Source of the DNA: Peptococcaceae bacterium UBA4068
Lineage (GTDB): Bacteria; Bacillota; Dehalobacteriia; UBA4068
Assembly: GCA_002382665.1 (NCBI GenBank)
Contig: DFZA01000010.1
Span: 62,001 to 126,000 of the forward strand
Reading direction: 5' to 3'
Length of the DNA stretch: 64,000 nt
Position 1 is the first letter of the stretch. Every line of letters begins with the position of its first letter. The notes beneath the pieces are model-generated. The model was not told the DNA's origin. It was given only the letters and a program-made list of their open reading frames with translations, and made no database searches. Both the position numbers and the translations under genes were made by a program. Below, piece after piece: positions 33,782 to 42,558 of this stretch.

Positions 33782-35635
33782 TTATCCTTTATAATCAGGA
33801 TGATATTGGATGGCAAAGTCCAAATTATACTTCTTCAAACATTCAATGGACGGCCAACCTGTCTTTCTGTCATAATCCATCATCTTGTAATATTTATCCA
33901 TGATATAATCCCAGTGATCCATAATACATTTACCAGCGGCCGGACCATCGACCGGCGCGGAGCCATATCTTTTAGAAGGACACTCCAAATCAGGAGTGAA
34001 GCCATGACGGAGGTTAAATACTCTGCCCAAAGTAGAGGTTCTAATGGCTTGCGCCATGGCATCTTCATGGGTCATATCCATACCGGTAGCAGCTTTGATG
34101 ACCGGGTAAATATGAGGGAACTCAATATGATTCATGGCTTGGCAAGGATACATACAACTAACTAATGAGTCAATAAATACACGGGTCTTGCCCTTGATCA
34201 TTTCTTCAGCCATAACATCGGGATCATAAGCCTTATCCGGAGGTAGCAACGGATGACACAATTCGTTAGTGCCGCAACTGGAAACGGCGGTATCCAACAG
34301 CTCAATCCAACGCGCACGATGGTCATGACCGCGAGGAGCGAAACCCCGCATCTGATATACGCCATAATCGAGAGCTTTGCCGCCGATTGCTTCGGCCGTA
34401 TGCTTGACGCCTTCGGCACACATAGTGGCAAAAGGAGTTTCCTTACGGGCGATCTGCCAGATTAACTTATAAACAGATTCAACATTACCCCAGTTCAACT
34501 CAATACCACCGGTGTCTTCCTTAGTAATAACACCGTTTTCATAGCATTCCATCAGCATGCCCATCAGCCAACTGCCTTCGTTGCCGTCCATACCGGCAAA
34601 ATCCCATTGATTGGCCAGCATAATTGCAGCGCCGGGATCCGGATTGGCAATCATGGTGCCCATGCCGGCCATCAGCTCATACTCCGGTTCATCGCCTTCA
34701 AAACCGGTGTACTTACCCTCGGTGACCGTAATTCTATTGCAGTGACTGCTGCTGCAGGCATAGCAAGGTTCTTTTTTGGATTTAAAATGGCTCCGATAAT
34801 AATCACCCTTAAGATTAACAAAATCCTCGGGAATAGTGCTAACGGAGATGTTTTTATAAGGTACGATGCCGGCATTAAAATACATGCCCAGCAGCATTGA
34901 GGTACCTTTCTTGTGTACATTAAGATAGAATGGGTGACCCGTAAAGCGAGCACGCCATTCTTTATTAAGCTGAGGCAAAGCGTCAGCATCAAAGAAATCA
35001 ACCTTATGATTACCTTTTTTGCAGGCAATAGCTTTAAGGTTTTTGCTGCCCCAAACTGCGCCCACGCCGTTATGTGCCGCTACATGGCCTCTGTCGCCAA
35101 CCACGCAGGCATATTTAACCAAGTTCTCACCAGCCTCACCAATGGAGTAAACTGAGGACAATTTGTTCGGAGCGCCAATGATTTCCTTAACGGCTAATTC
35201 TGTGTCATCAGTGGTTTTGCCAAGTAATTCTCTGGCATCATGGAAAGTCACTTCACCCTCATCAACAACCAAATAAGTCCAATCATCAGCTTTACCGCTG
35301 ATAATCAAACCGTCAACACCGGACATGCTGAGATAAACTCCCAAATAGCCCATAGCCTGAACCGAACCAATGCCGTTGGACAGCGGGCCTTTAAAAACCT
35401 GGCAGTGAGTGCCGGTACCATTAAAATGTGTGCCTTGCAACGGGCCACCACCGATAAAAACTACGTTCTCCGGATCATCCCATTCAACACCAGGACCGAC
35501 ACGATCAAAAAGGATCTTGGTACCTAAACCATGCCCGCCTAAATACAAGCGAAGATCCTCATCACTGAATGTGATAGCTTTGTATGTCTTTGTAGACATA
35601 TCAATATCAAGCCATCTGTTATTGTAACCTAACAT
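33782..35635 (-). CDS. Aldehyde:ferredoxin oxidoreductase family tungsto/molybdoenzyme
   Basis: A 617-residue AOR-family protein. These enzymes carry a bis-pyranopterin W or Mo cofactor and a [4Fe-4S] cluster and oxidise aldehydes to acids with ferredoxin. The N-terminal domain (RLYLGGHGLGTKILFD, GPLQGT, GSVQAMGYLGVYLS) is clear. Cluster cysteines are C291, C294, C299 and C494; the CX2CX4C spacing is one residue longer than the CX2CX3C of P. furiosus AOR. The next gene upstream on the minus strand is a MoaD-like carrier. The substrate is unknown; some family members act on aromatic acyl-CoA compounds or formate. A Mo/W transporter lies at 58-61 kb. Confidence 0.9.
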   Translation of the reverse strand: MLGYNNRWLDIDMSTKTYKAITFSDEDLRLYLGGHGLGTKILFDRVGPGVEWDDPENVVFIGGGPLQGTHFNGTGTHCQVFKGPLSNGIGSVQAMGYLGVYLSMSGVDGLIISGKADDWTYLVVDEGEVTFHDARELLGKTTDDTELAVKEIIGAPNKLSSVYSIGEAGENLVKYACVVGDRGHVAAHNGVGAVWGSKNLKAIACKKGNHKVDFFDADALPQLNKEWRARFTGHPFYLNVHKKGTSMLLGMYFNAGIVPYKNISVSTIPEDFVNLKGDYYRSHFKSKKEPCYACSSSHCNRITVTEGKYTGFEGDEPEYELMAGMGTMIANPDPGAAIMLANQWDFAGMDGNEGSWLMGMLMECYENGVITKEDTGGIELNWGNVESVYKLIWQIARKETPFATMCAEGVKHTAEAIGGKALDYGVYQMRGFAPRGHDHRARWIELLDTAVSSCGTNELCHPLLPPDKAYDPDVMAEEMIKGKTRVFIDSLVSCMYPCQAMNHIEFPHIYPVIKAATGMDMTHEDAMAQAIRTSTLGRVFNLRHGFTPDLECPSKRYGSAPVDGPAAGKCIMDHWDYIMDKYYKMMDYDRKTGWPSIECLKKYNLDFAIQYHPDYKG

Positions 35636-35815
35636 AATTGCTCTACCCCCTGTAATTTTATTTACATTTCATAATAATACGGATTAGAAATCTCGTTTTA
35701 ATACTATACTATCGCTCTTAATGTATATTACTAAAACAATTCCTGGCAGAATATCCTAAAACTAAATTATTACTTTTAATTATAAAAGCTTACAATATAA
35801 ATTAAGCAAAAAAGA

Positions 35816-36040
35816 TTAGCCACCAAGTGCAAAAGGAAAGAATTCGACTTTATCTCCATCCTTTAGAGCATATTGCGATACTTCACTCTTACCGTTTACC
35901 ACAATTAAGCCAATTTCATAATCAGGAAGGCCGAGTTCTTTAATCAGTGTTTCCACCAACATTCCTTCCCTATAGGGAACATTGACTTTACTGCCTACAA
36001 AAATGGCATCACATTCCTTGTTTATTTCAACCTCAAGCAT
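35816..36040 (-). CDS. MoaD/ThiS-like sulfur carrier
   Basis: A 74-residue ubiquitin-like protein ending in GG, the C-terminal pair that becomes a thiocarboxylate. VETLIKELGLPDYEIG, VVNGKSEV and KDGDKVEFFPFALGG are typical. ATG 36040 has AGGAG seven bases upstream; an upstream extension is not supported. It is 180 bases before the AOR gene on the same strand. MoaD-like proteins beside AOR genes likely supply sulfur for the pyranopterin cofactor or are specialised for W enzymes. Confidence 0.87.
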   Translation of the reverse strand: MLEVEINKECDAIFVGSKVNVPYREGMLVETLIKELGLPDYEIGLIVVNGKSEVSQYALKDGDKVEFFPFALGG

Positions 36041-36202
36041 CGACATACTCCTTTCTGTTATGATTTCTGTTAACAAGTACTTTAGAGGCTGAAAATGCCA
36101 TTGTCTGACCAAAAGCCTTTTCCCCTTATTCAGGATTCTTACTGATATATAATAACACCGCAGCCAATATACTGTCAATATTATAATGGGGTTCAACCTT
36201 TG

Positions 36203-36262
36203 TTATAATTTAGTATTATTTATTATAATTTAATACTATTTATTATATTTAATAAAAATAAA
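36203..36262. repeat. Three AT-rich tandem repeats of about 20 bases
   Basis: TTATAATTTAGTATTATTTA is followed by TTATAATTTAATACTATTTA and a partial third copy. It sits in the 326-base gap between the divergent moaD-like and GT2 genes, where both promoters must lie; otherwise the gap is plain AT-rich DNA. Confidence 0.6.
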
Positions 36263-36366
36263 TATAAATATGAGTTCGCACTTTACCGAAACATTTTAAT
36301 ATCATATAATTTTAGTAGAATTTGCAATTATTATATGGGATTATAATAAATACAAGGAAATAAATT

Positions 36367-37377
36367 ATGAAAAGATATACAGTGTTGATTCCTGCATTTC
36401 AGCCGGATAACAAACTCGTAGGGCTTGTTGATAGTTTATGCCTGCGCAATATCAATGTACTAGTAGTTGACGACGGAAGCGGTCCAAACTATACCGGCAT
36501 TTTTAATCAGGTATCAGATTATGGCGTCCATGTTTTGCATCATGAGAAAAATCAAGGAAAAGGTATGGCTATTAAAACAGGGCTTAAGGACTTGATGGAC
36601 AAGGATGATCTCTGCGGCATCGTTACTGCTGATGCCGATGGACAGCATACTATAGATGATATTTGTTATGTTATTTCAGAAATGAAAAAGCATCCCGGAG
36701 TACTGATTATCGGCGCAAGATCTTTTGTCGGCAAGGTACCATTGCGGTCCCGCATTGGTAACACGATAACCCGCAAAGTTTTCCATTTCGTCACAAGTTT
36801 AAATATTAATGATACTCAGTCGGGATTAAGAGGTTTACCCAAAGAATTATTCGCGCAATTACTTACACTGAAAAGCGATCATTATGATTATGAAATGGAT
36901 GTATTATTAAATTTAAAGCATTGGGGCGTTGATTATCTCGAAGTACCTATATCAACGGTTTATATTAAAAGTAACGCCAGCTCTCATTTTAATACGCTAA
37001 GCGATTCCTGGCGGATATATAGTGAAATAATTAAATTTATTGGCTCCTCATTTACTTGTTTTTTAATCGACTACGGCGGTTATATTGTCTTTAATTTAGT
37101 ATTTCTGGTCAGTCCCTGGCTAAGTTATCTTTTAGCAAGAGTAATTAGTTCATTAGTTAATTATTTATTAAACCGGCATGTCGTATTTGGCGACGGTAAA
37201 AAAAACAGTATTGTAAAATATTATATTCTTGCAATATCTGTCATGGTAATAGGTGCAGCATGGGTAGATTTATTGACAATGCATAATGTGCATAGTATAT
37301 TAGCAAAATTCAGCATTGATATACCCCTGTTTTTCTTCAATTATAAAATGCAACAAAAATATATTTTTAAAAAATGA
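36367..37377 (+). CDS. GT2 glycosyltransferase fused to a GtrA-like membrane domain
   Basis: A 336-residue protein. Residues about 1-215 are a family 2 glycosyltransferase of the dolichol/undecaprenyl-phosphate sugar type: VLIPAFQPDNKL, VVDDGSG, VTADADGQH (the DxD-like metal site) and DTQSGLRGLP. Residues about 220-336 form four hydrophobic helices of the GtrA/DPMS type (LIDYGGYIVFNLVF, NYLLNRHVVFG, NYKMQQKYIFKK). It likely makes and flips an undecaprenyl-phosphate sugar for wall or teichoic acid glycosylation. A paralog with the same architecture is at 49423-50475. Monocistronic, between a divergent gene and a terminator. Confidence 0.9.
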   Translation: MKRYTVLIPAFQPDNKLVGLVDSLCLRNINVLVVDDGSGPNYTGIFNQVSDYGVHVLHHEKNQGKGMAIKTGLKDLMDKDDLCGIVTADADGQHTIDDICYVISEMKKHPGVLIIGARSFVGKVPLRSRIGNTITRKVFHFVTSLNINDTQSGLRGLPKELFAQLLTLKSDHYDYEMDVLLNLKHWGVDYLEVPISTVYIKSNASSHFNTLSDSWRIYSEIIKFIGSSFTCFLIDYGGYIVFNLVFLVSPWLSYLLARVISSLVNYLLNRHVVFGDGKKNSIVKYYILAISVMVIGAAWVDLLTMHNVHSILAKFSIDIPLFFFNYKMQQKYIFKK

Positions 37378-37389
37378 AATAGACCACGC

Positions 37390-37424
37390 AAAAGCAGCAG
37401 GAATAATAATTTCCTGCTGCTTTT
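37390..37424 (+). terminator. Terminator after the GT2-GtrA gene
   Basis: AAAAGCAGCAGGAA / TTCCTGCTGCTTTT perfect hairpin. Confidence 0.88.
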
Positions 37425-37605
37425 GTATTTATTTAAAAAAGGTATATTATTTGTCTATTGACAGCAACGACATATTTAATTATAATTCATAGTAAATTTA
37501 TAGGATTTTATTTCCCTTCTAAAGAAGTATTTTCACAATAAATTTGCTTCAGTTTGAAATAATATATTGTGATGATTAATGTTAAATATTATTCCCTATT
37601 ATTCC

Positions 37606-37735
37606 TATGGTATAATAGCTGCACAGGCCGAAATCTTTGATTTCGAGACTGAGCGTCTATTTTATAGCTGAGGTTTTCCCGATAAGGGAAAAGCCAGCAA
37701 TATCCGTGTCAGCGGATATGGTATAATAGGAATAA
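37606..37735 (+). promoter_or_regulatory. Structured leader upstream of rrf2-cysK (candidate cis-regulatory RNA)
   Basis: A TATAAT is at 37611-37616. Then follow four hairpins in 90 bases: CGAAATC-TTT-GATTTCG, AGAC-TGAGC-GTCT, GGTTTTCCC-GATAA-GGGAAAAGCC and ATATCC-GTGTCAGC-GGATAT. GCTG at 37617 can pair with CAGC after the third hairpin to close a junction. TATGGTATAATAG occurs at both ends, and TTATTCCTAT upstream is the complement of ATAGGAATAA just before the ribosome site. I match it to no known riboswitch or T-box. Confidence 0.5.
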
Positions 37736-37749
37736 AGGAGTTATTGCCA

Positions 37750-38187
37750 ATGAAAATTTCGACCAAAGGACGTTATGCGTTAAGAGTAATGATAGATTTA
37801 TCGCAATTTACAAATAATGAATATATATCACTCAAAGAAATATCGGAGCGTCAGGAAATTTCCCTGAAATACTTGGAATCTATTATTGGTATGTTATGCA
37901 GGGCAGGCTTCGTATTAAGTCTTCGTGGAAAATGCGGTGGCTACAAACTTGCCAGAAAGCCCGGTGAATACACTATCGGGTCCATTCTAAAATTAACAGA
38001 GGGTAGCCTTGCCCCTGTGGCTTGTCTTGAAGGAGACATCAATCAATGTTCAAGAGCAATAAATTGTATAACATTGCCGATGTGGCAAAAACTCGACAAA
38101 ATAATTGATGATTATCTGGAAAGTGTTACGATTGAAGATTTACTAAAACAACAAAACGAATTTAGAGGCAATGATTATATAATTTAA
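37750..38187 (+). CDS. Rrf2-family regulator (IscR/CymR-like)
   Basis: A 145-residue winged-helix regulator. MKISTKGRYALRVMIDLS and the SLKEISERQEISLKYLESII helix-turn-helix are typical. Three cysteines at C92, C100 and C106 (ACLEGDINQCSRAINC) lie where IscR binds its [2Fe-2S] cluster; CymR lacks them. ATG 37750 follows AAGGAG. The gene is 32 bases before cysK, so it could sense cysteine through CysK (as CymR does) or Fe-S status (as IscR does); the cysteines favour the latter. It is behind a structured leader. Confidence 0.9.
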   Translation: MKISTKGRYALRVMIDLSQFTNNEYISLKEISERQEISLKYLESIIGMLCRAGFVLSLRGKCGGYKLARKPGEYTIGSILKLTEGSLAPVACLEGDINQCSRAINCITLPMWQKLDKIIDDYLESVTIEDLLKQQNEFRGNDYII

Positions 38188-38219
38188 ACGATATCTTGTA
38201 TTGTTAAGGAGAGATACAT

Positions 38220-39149
38220 ATGAAAATATATAAAACCATAACAGAACTTATCGGTAAAACGCCGCTGTTGAAATTGACTAATTATCAAAAAGCCAACAAC
38301 ATTGAGGCTATAATCCTTGGTAAGCTTGAATACTTTAATCCAGCCGGAAGTGTCAAAGACAGGATTGCCAAAGCCATGATCGATGATGCCGAACAAAGAG
38401 GTCTTTTGAAACCAAGTTCTGTAATCATTGAACCGACCAGTGGAAATACTGGTATCGGACTTGCTGCAATCGCGGCAGCCAAAGGTTACAGAATTATTCT
38501 TACAATGCCTGAGACTATGAGCGTTGAAAGAAGAAATTTACTCAAAGCTTACGGTGCAGAAATTGTTTTGACAGATGGAGCCAAGGGCATGAAAGGTGCT
38601 ATTGACAAAGCAGATGAGCTTGCCGCAACTATTGCCAACAGCTTTATTCCCGGTCAATTCGTTAATCCTGCTAATCCGCAGATTCACAAAAAGACCACTG
38701 GTCCGGAAATTTGGGAAGATACAGATGGAACAGTCGATGTTTTTGTTTCCGGTATCGGCACCGGCGGCACAATCACCGGCGTCGGTGAATACCTAAAGTC
38801 ACAAAACCCCGAAGTTAAAATTGTAGCCGTTGAACCTGCCGAATCTCCTGTACTCTCCAAAGGCGTCGCCGGCAGTCATAAGATACAAGGCATCGGCGCA
38901 GGATTTGTACCTGATGTCCTCAACACCAAAGTATACGATGAAATTATTGCGGTGCAAAACGAAGACGCGTTCGCCATCGGCAGAGAACTGGCCGAAAGCG
39001 AGGGCTTGCTTGTCGGAATTTCATCGGGGGCTGCTCTCTGGGCCGCAACACAAATAGCAAAACGGCCCGAGTATAAAGGGAAAACCATTGTAGTACTGCT
39101 CCCCGATACCGGAGAAAGATATCTCTCCACTCCGATGTTTTTTGAATAA
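38220..39149 (+). CDS. cysK: Cysteine synthase (O-acetylserine sulfhydrylase)
   Basis: A 309-residue fold-type II PLP enzyme that makes cysteine from O-acetylserine and sulfide. The PLP lysine is in NPAGSVKDRIAK and the substrate loop is EPTSGNTGIGLA; GTGGTITGVG binds the PLP phosphate. Start ATG 38220 with AGGAGAG. It follows an Rrf2 regulator in one unit. It supplies cysteine for Fe-S clusters. Confidence 0.95.
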   Translation: MKIYKTITELIGKTPLLKLTNYQKANNIEAIILGKLEYFNPAGSVKDRIAKAMIDDAEQRGLLKPSSVIIEPTSGNTGIGLAAIAAAKGYRIILTMPETMSVERRNLLKAYGAEIVLTDGAKGMKGAIDKADELAATIANSFIPGQFVNPANPQIHKKTTGPEIWEDTDGTVDVFVSGIGTGGTITGVGEYLKSQNPEVKIVAVEPAESPVLSKGVAGSHKIQGIGAGFVPDVLNTKVYDEIIAVQNEDAFAIGRELAESEGLLVGISSGAALWAATQIAKRPEYKGKTIVVLLPDTGERYLSTPMFFE

Positions 39150-39175
39150 TGATTAACAGCTAATCATAACTTGTC

Positions 39176-39322
39176 GATACCATCGGAGCTAGAGTCGGTA
39201 CCCGCGGTATCATTGGTTTTGACACAATTGGTATATCCAATCTCAACAGACAAACAATTATTTGGCACAAAATTGACTCAACGTATCAGGAAACGCCATT
39301 TGACGTCAACCAGATAAAATAA
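39176..39322 (+). pseudogene. Short remnant of a ThiF/MoeB-type gene
   Basis: After the cysK stop a 48-codon frame without start reads VGTRGIIGFDTIGISNLNRQ, which fits the FDxVxxSNLNRQ motif after the nucleotide loop of ThiF/MoeB/HesA E1 enzymes. It lacks the GxGxxG loop, and only about a fifth of the domain remains before TAA 39320. Probably a decayed sulfur-carrier activating gene once in this operon. Identified from one motif only. Confidence 0.5.
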
Positions 39323-39372
39323 TAAAATAGAATATATTTCTGTTTTACATACCAATTATTAGGAGATAATTT

Positions 39373-40425
39373 ATGGACTGTAAGACCCTGATTGATAAAT
39401 TAGACCAAACACACAATCTGGAAAAAAACGAACTGCTATATTTGATAAACAATATTTTGCCTGAAGAAAAGGAATATTTGTTTGGGAAGGCCGCCGCCAC
39501 CGCAGCAAAATACTATGGCAAAAAAGTATTCACGCGGGGCCTGATCGAGTTTACCAACTACTGTAAAAACGACTGCTATTATTGCGGGATCCGACACAGC
39601 AATAAAAATATCGAACGGTACCGTTTATCAAAAGAGGAAATTTGTAATTGCTGCGACATGGGATACAAGTTGGGATACCGGACATTTGTACTGCAGGGCG
39701 GTGAAGATACCTACTATGATGATGATAAAATAGTGGAAATTGTTAAATCCATTAAAGAAAGATATCCTGACTGCGCCGTTACTCTGTCCATAGGTGAGAA
39801 ATCTTACGAATCTTATGAAAAGTACTTTAAGGCCAGGGTAGACAGGTATCTGCTGCGTCACGAAACAGCCGATGAGGAACACTACCGGAAACTACATCCC
39901 GCATCTATGAGTCTGGCCAACAGAAAACAATGTTTGTTTAATCTCAAACAGATTGGTTTTCAAGTAGGGTCTGGGTTCATGGTCGGCTCCCCGTACCAAA
40001 CAAACGAAAACATTGTTGATGACCTCTTGTTCCTTAAAAAACTCAATCCGCATATGGTTGGCATCGGGCCTTTTATACCACACAAAGACACGATTTTTAA
40101 AGACCAAAAACAAGGCACTACCGAAAAAACCGTGCTTATGATTGCTATCATCAGACTGCTGCTGCCCAAGGCTTTAATACCGGCCACAACCGCATTGGGT
40201 ACTATTGATCATTTCGGACGGGAACAAGGTCTCAAGGCGGGTGCCAATGTGGTTATGCCCAACCTATCCCCGATCAATGTCAGAGACAAATACACATTAT
40301 ATGACAATAAAATATGTACGGGAGATGAAGCCGCTGAATGCAGGCAATGCATCGAACAAAGGATTCGGCAAGCTGGATTTGAAATTGACACCTCCAGAGG
40401 CGACAATCCAGATTGGCAAAGATAA
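39373..40425 (+). CDS. hydE: [FeFe]-hydrogenase maturase HydE-like radical SAM protein
   Basis: A 350-residue radical SAM enzyme of the HydE/BioB-like class. The cluster site is NYCKNDCYYCGIR (CX3CX2C), preceded by RGLIEFTNYC and followed by LQGGEDTYYDDDKI and HETADEEHYRKLHP. HydE acts on the synthon made by HydG during H-cluster assembly. The [FeFe]-hydrogenase it could serve is at 52-55.6 kb. HydF and HydG are not in the window. It sits behind a ThiF remnant and ahead of a terminator. Confidence 0.9.
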   Translation: MDCKTLIDKLDQTHNLEKNELLYLINNILPEEKEYLFGKAAATAAKYYGKKVFTRGLIEFTNYCKNDCYYCGIRHSNKNIERYRLSKEEICNCCDMGYKLGYRTFVLQGGEDTYYDDDKIVEIVKSIKERYPDCAVTLSIGEKSYESYEKYFKARVDRYLLRHETADEEHYRKLHPASMSLANRKQCLFNLKQIGFQVGSGFMVGSPYQTNENIVDDLLFLKKLNPHMVGIGPFIPHKDTIFKDQKQGTTEKTVLMIAIIRLLLPKALIPATTALGTIDHFGREQGLKAGANVVMPNLSPINVRDKYTLYDNKICTGDEAAECRQCIEQRIRQAGFEIDTSRGDNPDWQR

Positions 40426-40440
40426 AAGAGTATTCTATCT

Positions 40441-40474
40441 ACAGCCCTTGAATAAAAATCGGGGCTGTTTTCTA
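40441..40474 (+). terminator. Terminator after hydE
   Basis: ACAGCCC / GGGGCTGT arms with TTTTCTATT tail. It is nearly the same sequence as the terminator at 46335. Confidence 0.75.
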
Positions 40475-40582
40475 TTAATCTATTAAAATAGATAAACCTA
40501 ATTATTTTATTATTAGACTAAATCGGTGTATTAATTTACTATTTTTATTATCATAATAATTAGCGAGCTTAATTAACTAATA

Positions 40583-40620
40583 TTGACAACTATCTATGTG
40601 TTTGCTAACATATAGATAGT
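40583..40620 (+). promoter_or_regulatory. lpd promoter overlapped by a palindromic operator
   Basis: TTGACA (40583-40588) and TAACAT (40606-40611) with a 17-base spacer. The inverted repeat ACTATCTAT...ATAGATAGT (40589-40620) covers spacer and -10. Its shape and AT content fit an ArsR-family operator; the arsR gene is the last of the operon. Confidence 0.7.
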
Positions 40621-40691
40621 CACCAATGTGTTAGTACTCTTTATTTTCTATTATATATATAATACAAGTCTTTCTCAAAGGAGAGTATATC

Positions 40692-42092
40692 GTGGCCGAT
40701 TTAGAAAACAATTCATTAAAAACACAACTCGCCATTCTCGGGGGAGGACCCGCCGGATATGTTGCAGCTATAAGGGCTGCGCAGCTTGGAGCCGACGTAG
40801 TTCTTATAGAAGAAAAAGAGCTGGGCGGAGTCTGTCTGAATGTTGGATGCATACCAACCAAGGCATTATTAAAAACATCTGATACCAACACTGTCATCAA
40901 AAAATCCAAAGAATTTGGTATTGAAAGCTCTATTGAAAACATCAATTGGAAGACCGCAATGGACCGTAAAAACCGGATTATCAAGAATCTTAACGCTGGG
41001 CTTGAACAATTAATCAAAGCCAGAGGCATAACCGTCATTAAAGGCAGGGGCAAAGTTAGATCCGATCGAAAGATTATTGTCCAAACAGCAGATGGAACTA
41101 TCAATGTAATCTGTGAAAAAATGATCTTGACTACCGGCTCATCACCGCTTCTGCCTAACGTTAAGGGTATTGATTCAGATGGCGTTATGACAAGCAATGA
41201 TGCCCTAAATATGGATTTTCTACCTGAACACATGGTTATCATTGGCGCGGGCGTAATCGGACTTGAATTTGCAACCATGTTTGGCCTGATGGGAGTAAAA
41301 ATAACTGTAATTGAATTAGCCGATAAAATATTACCGGAAATAGACAGCGAAATCGCAGCAGAATTGCAGAAAATCATTAAACGTCAGGGCATATCCATAA
41401 AATTGTCCGCAGAAGTAACAAATATTGAAAAAGCGGAAGATGGACTTGCTGTCACCTACTCGCAGGGCGAAAGCGCCTATACTCTCAACTGTGAAAAAGT
41501 ATTAGTCGCAGTTGGCAGAAAATTAAACTCTGCAGCAATTCAAGATTTACCGTTGCAATTTGATAAAGGTGCAATAATTGTTAAAGATACCATGGAAACA
41601 AATATTGACGGTGTTTTTGCCGCAGGAGATATTACCGGCGGCAAACTGCTAGCGCATCTTGCTTTTATGGAAGGCAAGGTAGCGGCGGAAAACGCTCTTG
41701 GAATCAACAGTAGAATAAATAAAAACGCCATCCCTGCATGTATCTATACTCACCCAGAAATTGCGTCTGTCGGTATAACGGAAGATGAAGCCGCCGCCGC
41801 AGGCATATCCATCAAATTAGGCAGATTTAATTTTAGAAATAATGGCCGCGCTCAGACTTTGGGCGAACGCGAAGGTATGGTAAAAATTATCGCCGATGAA
41901 AGTAACACGATTATCGGCGCGCATATTTTGGGGGCGAACGCCTCCGAAATGATATCGGAACTTACCCTTGCCATTACTCTTAAGGCAACAGCAAATGATC
42001 TGGCAAATATCATTCACCCCCACCCTACTCTCAACGAAGCAATTTGGGAAGCTTGCGGAGATCTGATGGGCAGTGCTATTCATAAGTTATAA
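40692..42092 (+). CDS. lpd: Dihydrolipoyl dehydrogenase-family flavoenzyme
   Basis: A 466-residue FAD disulfide oxidoreductase. FAD motif LAILGGGPAGY, redox pair in GGVCLNVGCIPTK (C48/C53), NAD motif VIIGAGVIGLEF and the C-terminal HPHPTLNEAI base are complete. The GTG start follows AAAGGAG. No lipoyl acyltransferase or dehydrogenase genes adjoin it. Instead it is with a CMD protein and ArsR, so it may use a dithiol or metal(loid) thiol substrate; this is inference. Confidence 0.9.
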   Translation: MADLENNSLKTQLAILGGGPAGYVAAIRAAQLGADVVLIEEKELGGVCLNVGCIPTKALLKTSDTNTVIKKSKEFGIESSIENINWKTAMDRKNRIIKNLNAGLEQLIKARGITVIKGRGKVRSDRKIIVQTADGTINVICEKMILTTGSSPLLPNVKGIDSDGVMTSNDALNMDFLPEHMVIIGAGVIGLEFATMFGLMGVKITVIELADKILPEIDSEIAAELQKIIKRQGISIKLSAEVTNIEKAEDGLAVTYSQGESAYTLNCEKVLVAVGRKLNSAAIQDLPLQFDKGAIIVKDTMETNIDGVFAAGDITGGKLLAHLAFMEGKVAAENALGINSRINKNAIPACIYTHPEIASVGITEDEAAAAGISIKLGRFNFRNNGRAQTLGEREGMVKIIADESNTIIGAHILGANASEMISELTLAITLKATANDLANIIHPHPTLNEAIWEACGDLMGSAIHKL

Positions 42093-42218
42093 GCCATGTA
42101 TGAGGAGAAACTTATTTAAGGCCATGGATATTTGGGCTTGCCGACTTCTTGAAAGCTCAATGCATAATTTGGTCTCCCTGATATGAGGAATTAAATATAA
42201 ATACAGGAGGAATTTAAT

Positions 42219-42542
42219 ATGAGAATGTTAGCAGAGTTTTTTCCGGAATTTACTCAAAAATTAGACGAAATTGACCAGCTATACGCTGAAAAACGTATGA
42301 TTGATGAAAAGACATATCAATTCATATGTTTTGCGTTATCAATTAAGGCTCGTTCCAAGCCTTGCGTAATCAAACACTTTAAGGGCGCTTTAGAAGCAGG
42401 CGCAACAGTAAAAGAGCTTTCTTATATATTTGCTTTAGTCATGAGAGAAGCAGCCGGCGCTGACGATTGCTGGACACATGATGTTCTTGGCGAATGGGAA
42501 AAAATCGTTGCCGGAAATATCGATTGCTGTTGCAAAAAATAA
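42219..42542 (+). CDS. Carboxymuconolactone decarboxylase (CMD/AhpD-like) protein with a CCC tail
   Basis: A 107-residue all-helical CMD-family protein. The AhpD-like motif is C-x-x-C-x-x-x-H; here it reads SKPCVIKH (S46, C49, H53), so one cysteine is lost. The C terminus is IDCCCKK, three cysteines in a row, and a DDCWTHD stretch holds one more. It lacks membrane segments. It follows lpd after a 126-base gap and precedes arsR. In Mycobacterium, AhpD and Lpd form a thiol relay; a similar relay or metal(loid) chelation is plausible here but unproven. Confidence 0.82.
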   Translation: MRMLAEFFPEFTQKLDEIDQLYAEKRMIDEKTYQFICFALSIKARSKPCVIKHFKGALEAGATVKELSYIFALVMREAAGADDCWTHDVLGEWEKIVAGNIDCCCKK

Positions 42543-42558
42543 TTCTTTTATACAAACA

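Noticed and set aside
37617..37740. T-box leader for cysteine before rrf2-cysK
   Set aside because: No AGGGTGGNACCGCG box and no specifier loop arrangement could be found.
40631..41377. A 248-codon minus-strand frame in lpd
   Set aside because: It is antisense to the strongly conserved lpd frame and has no family features.
42093..42218. Short peptide frames between lpd and the CMD gene
   Set aside because: Only about 20 codons, no ribosome site in the right place; probably untranslated spacer.
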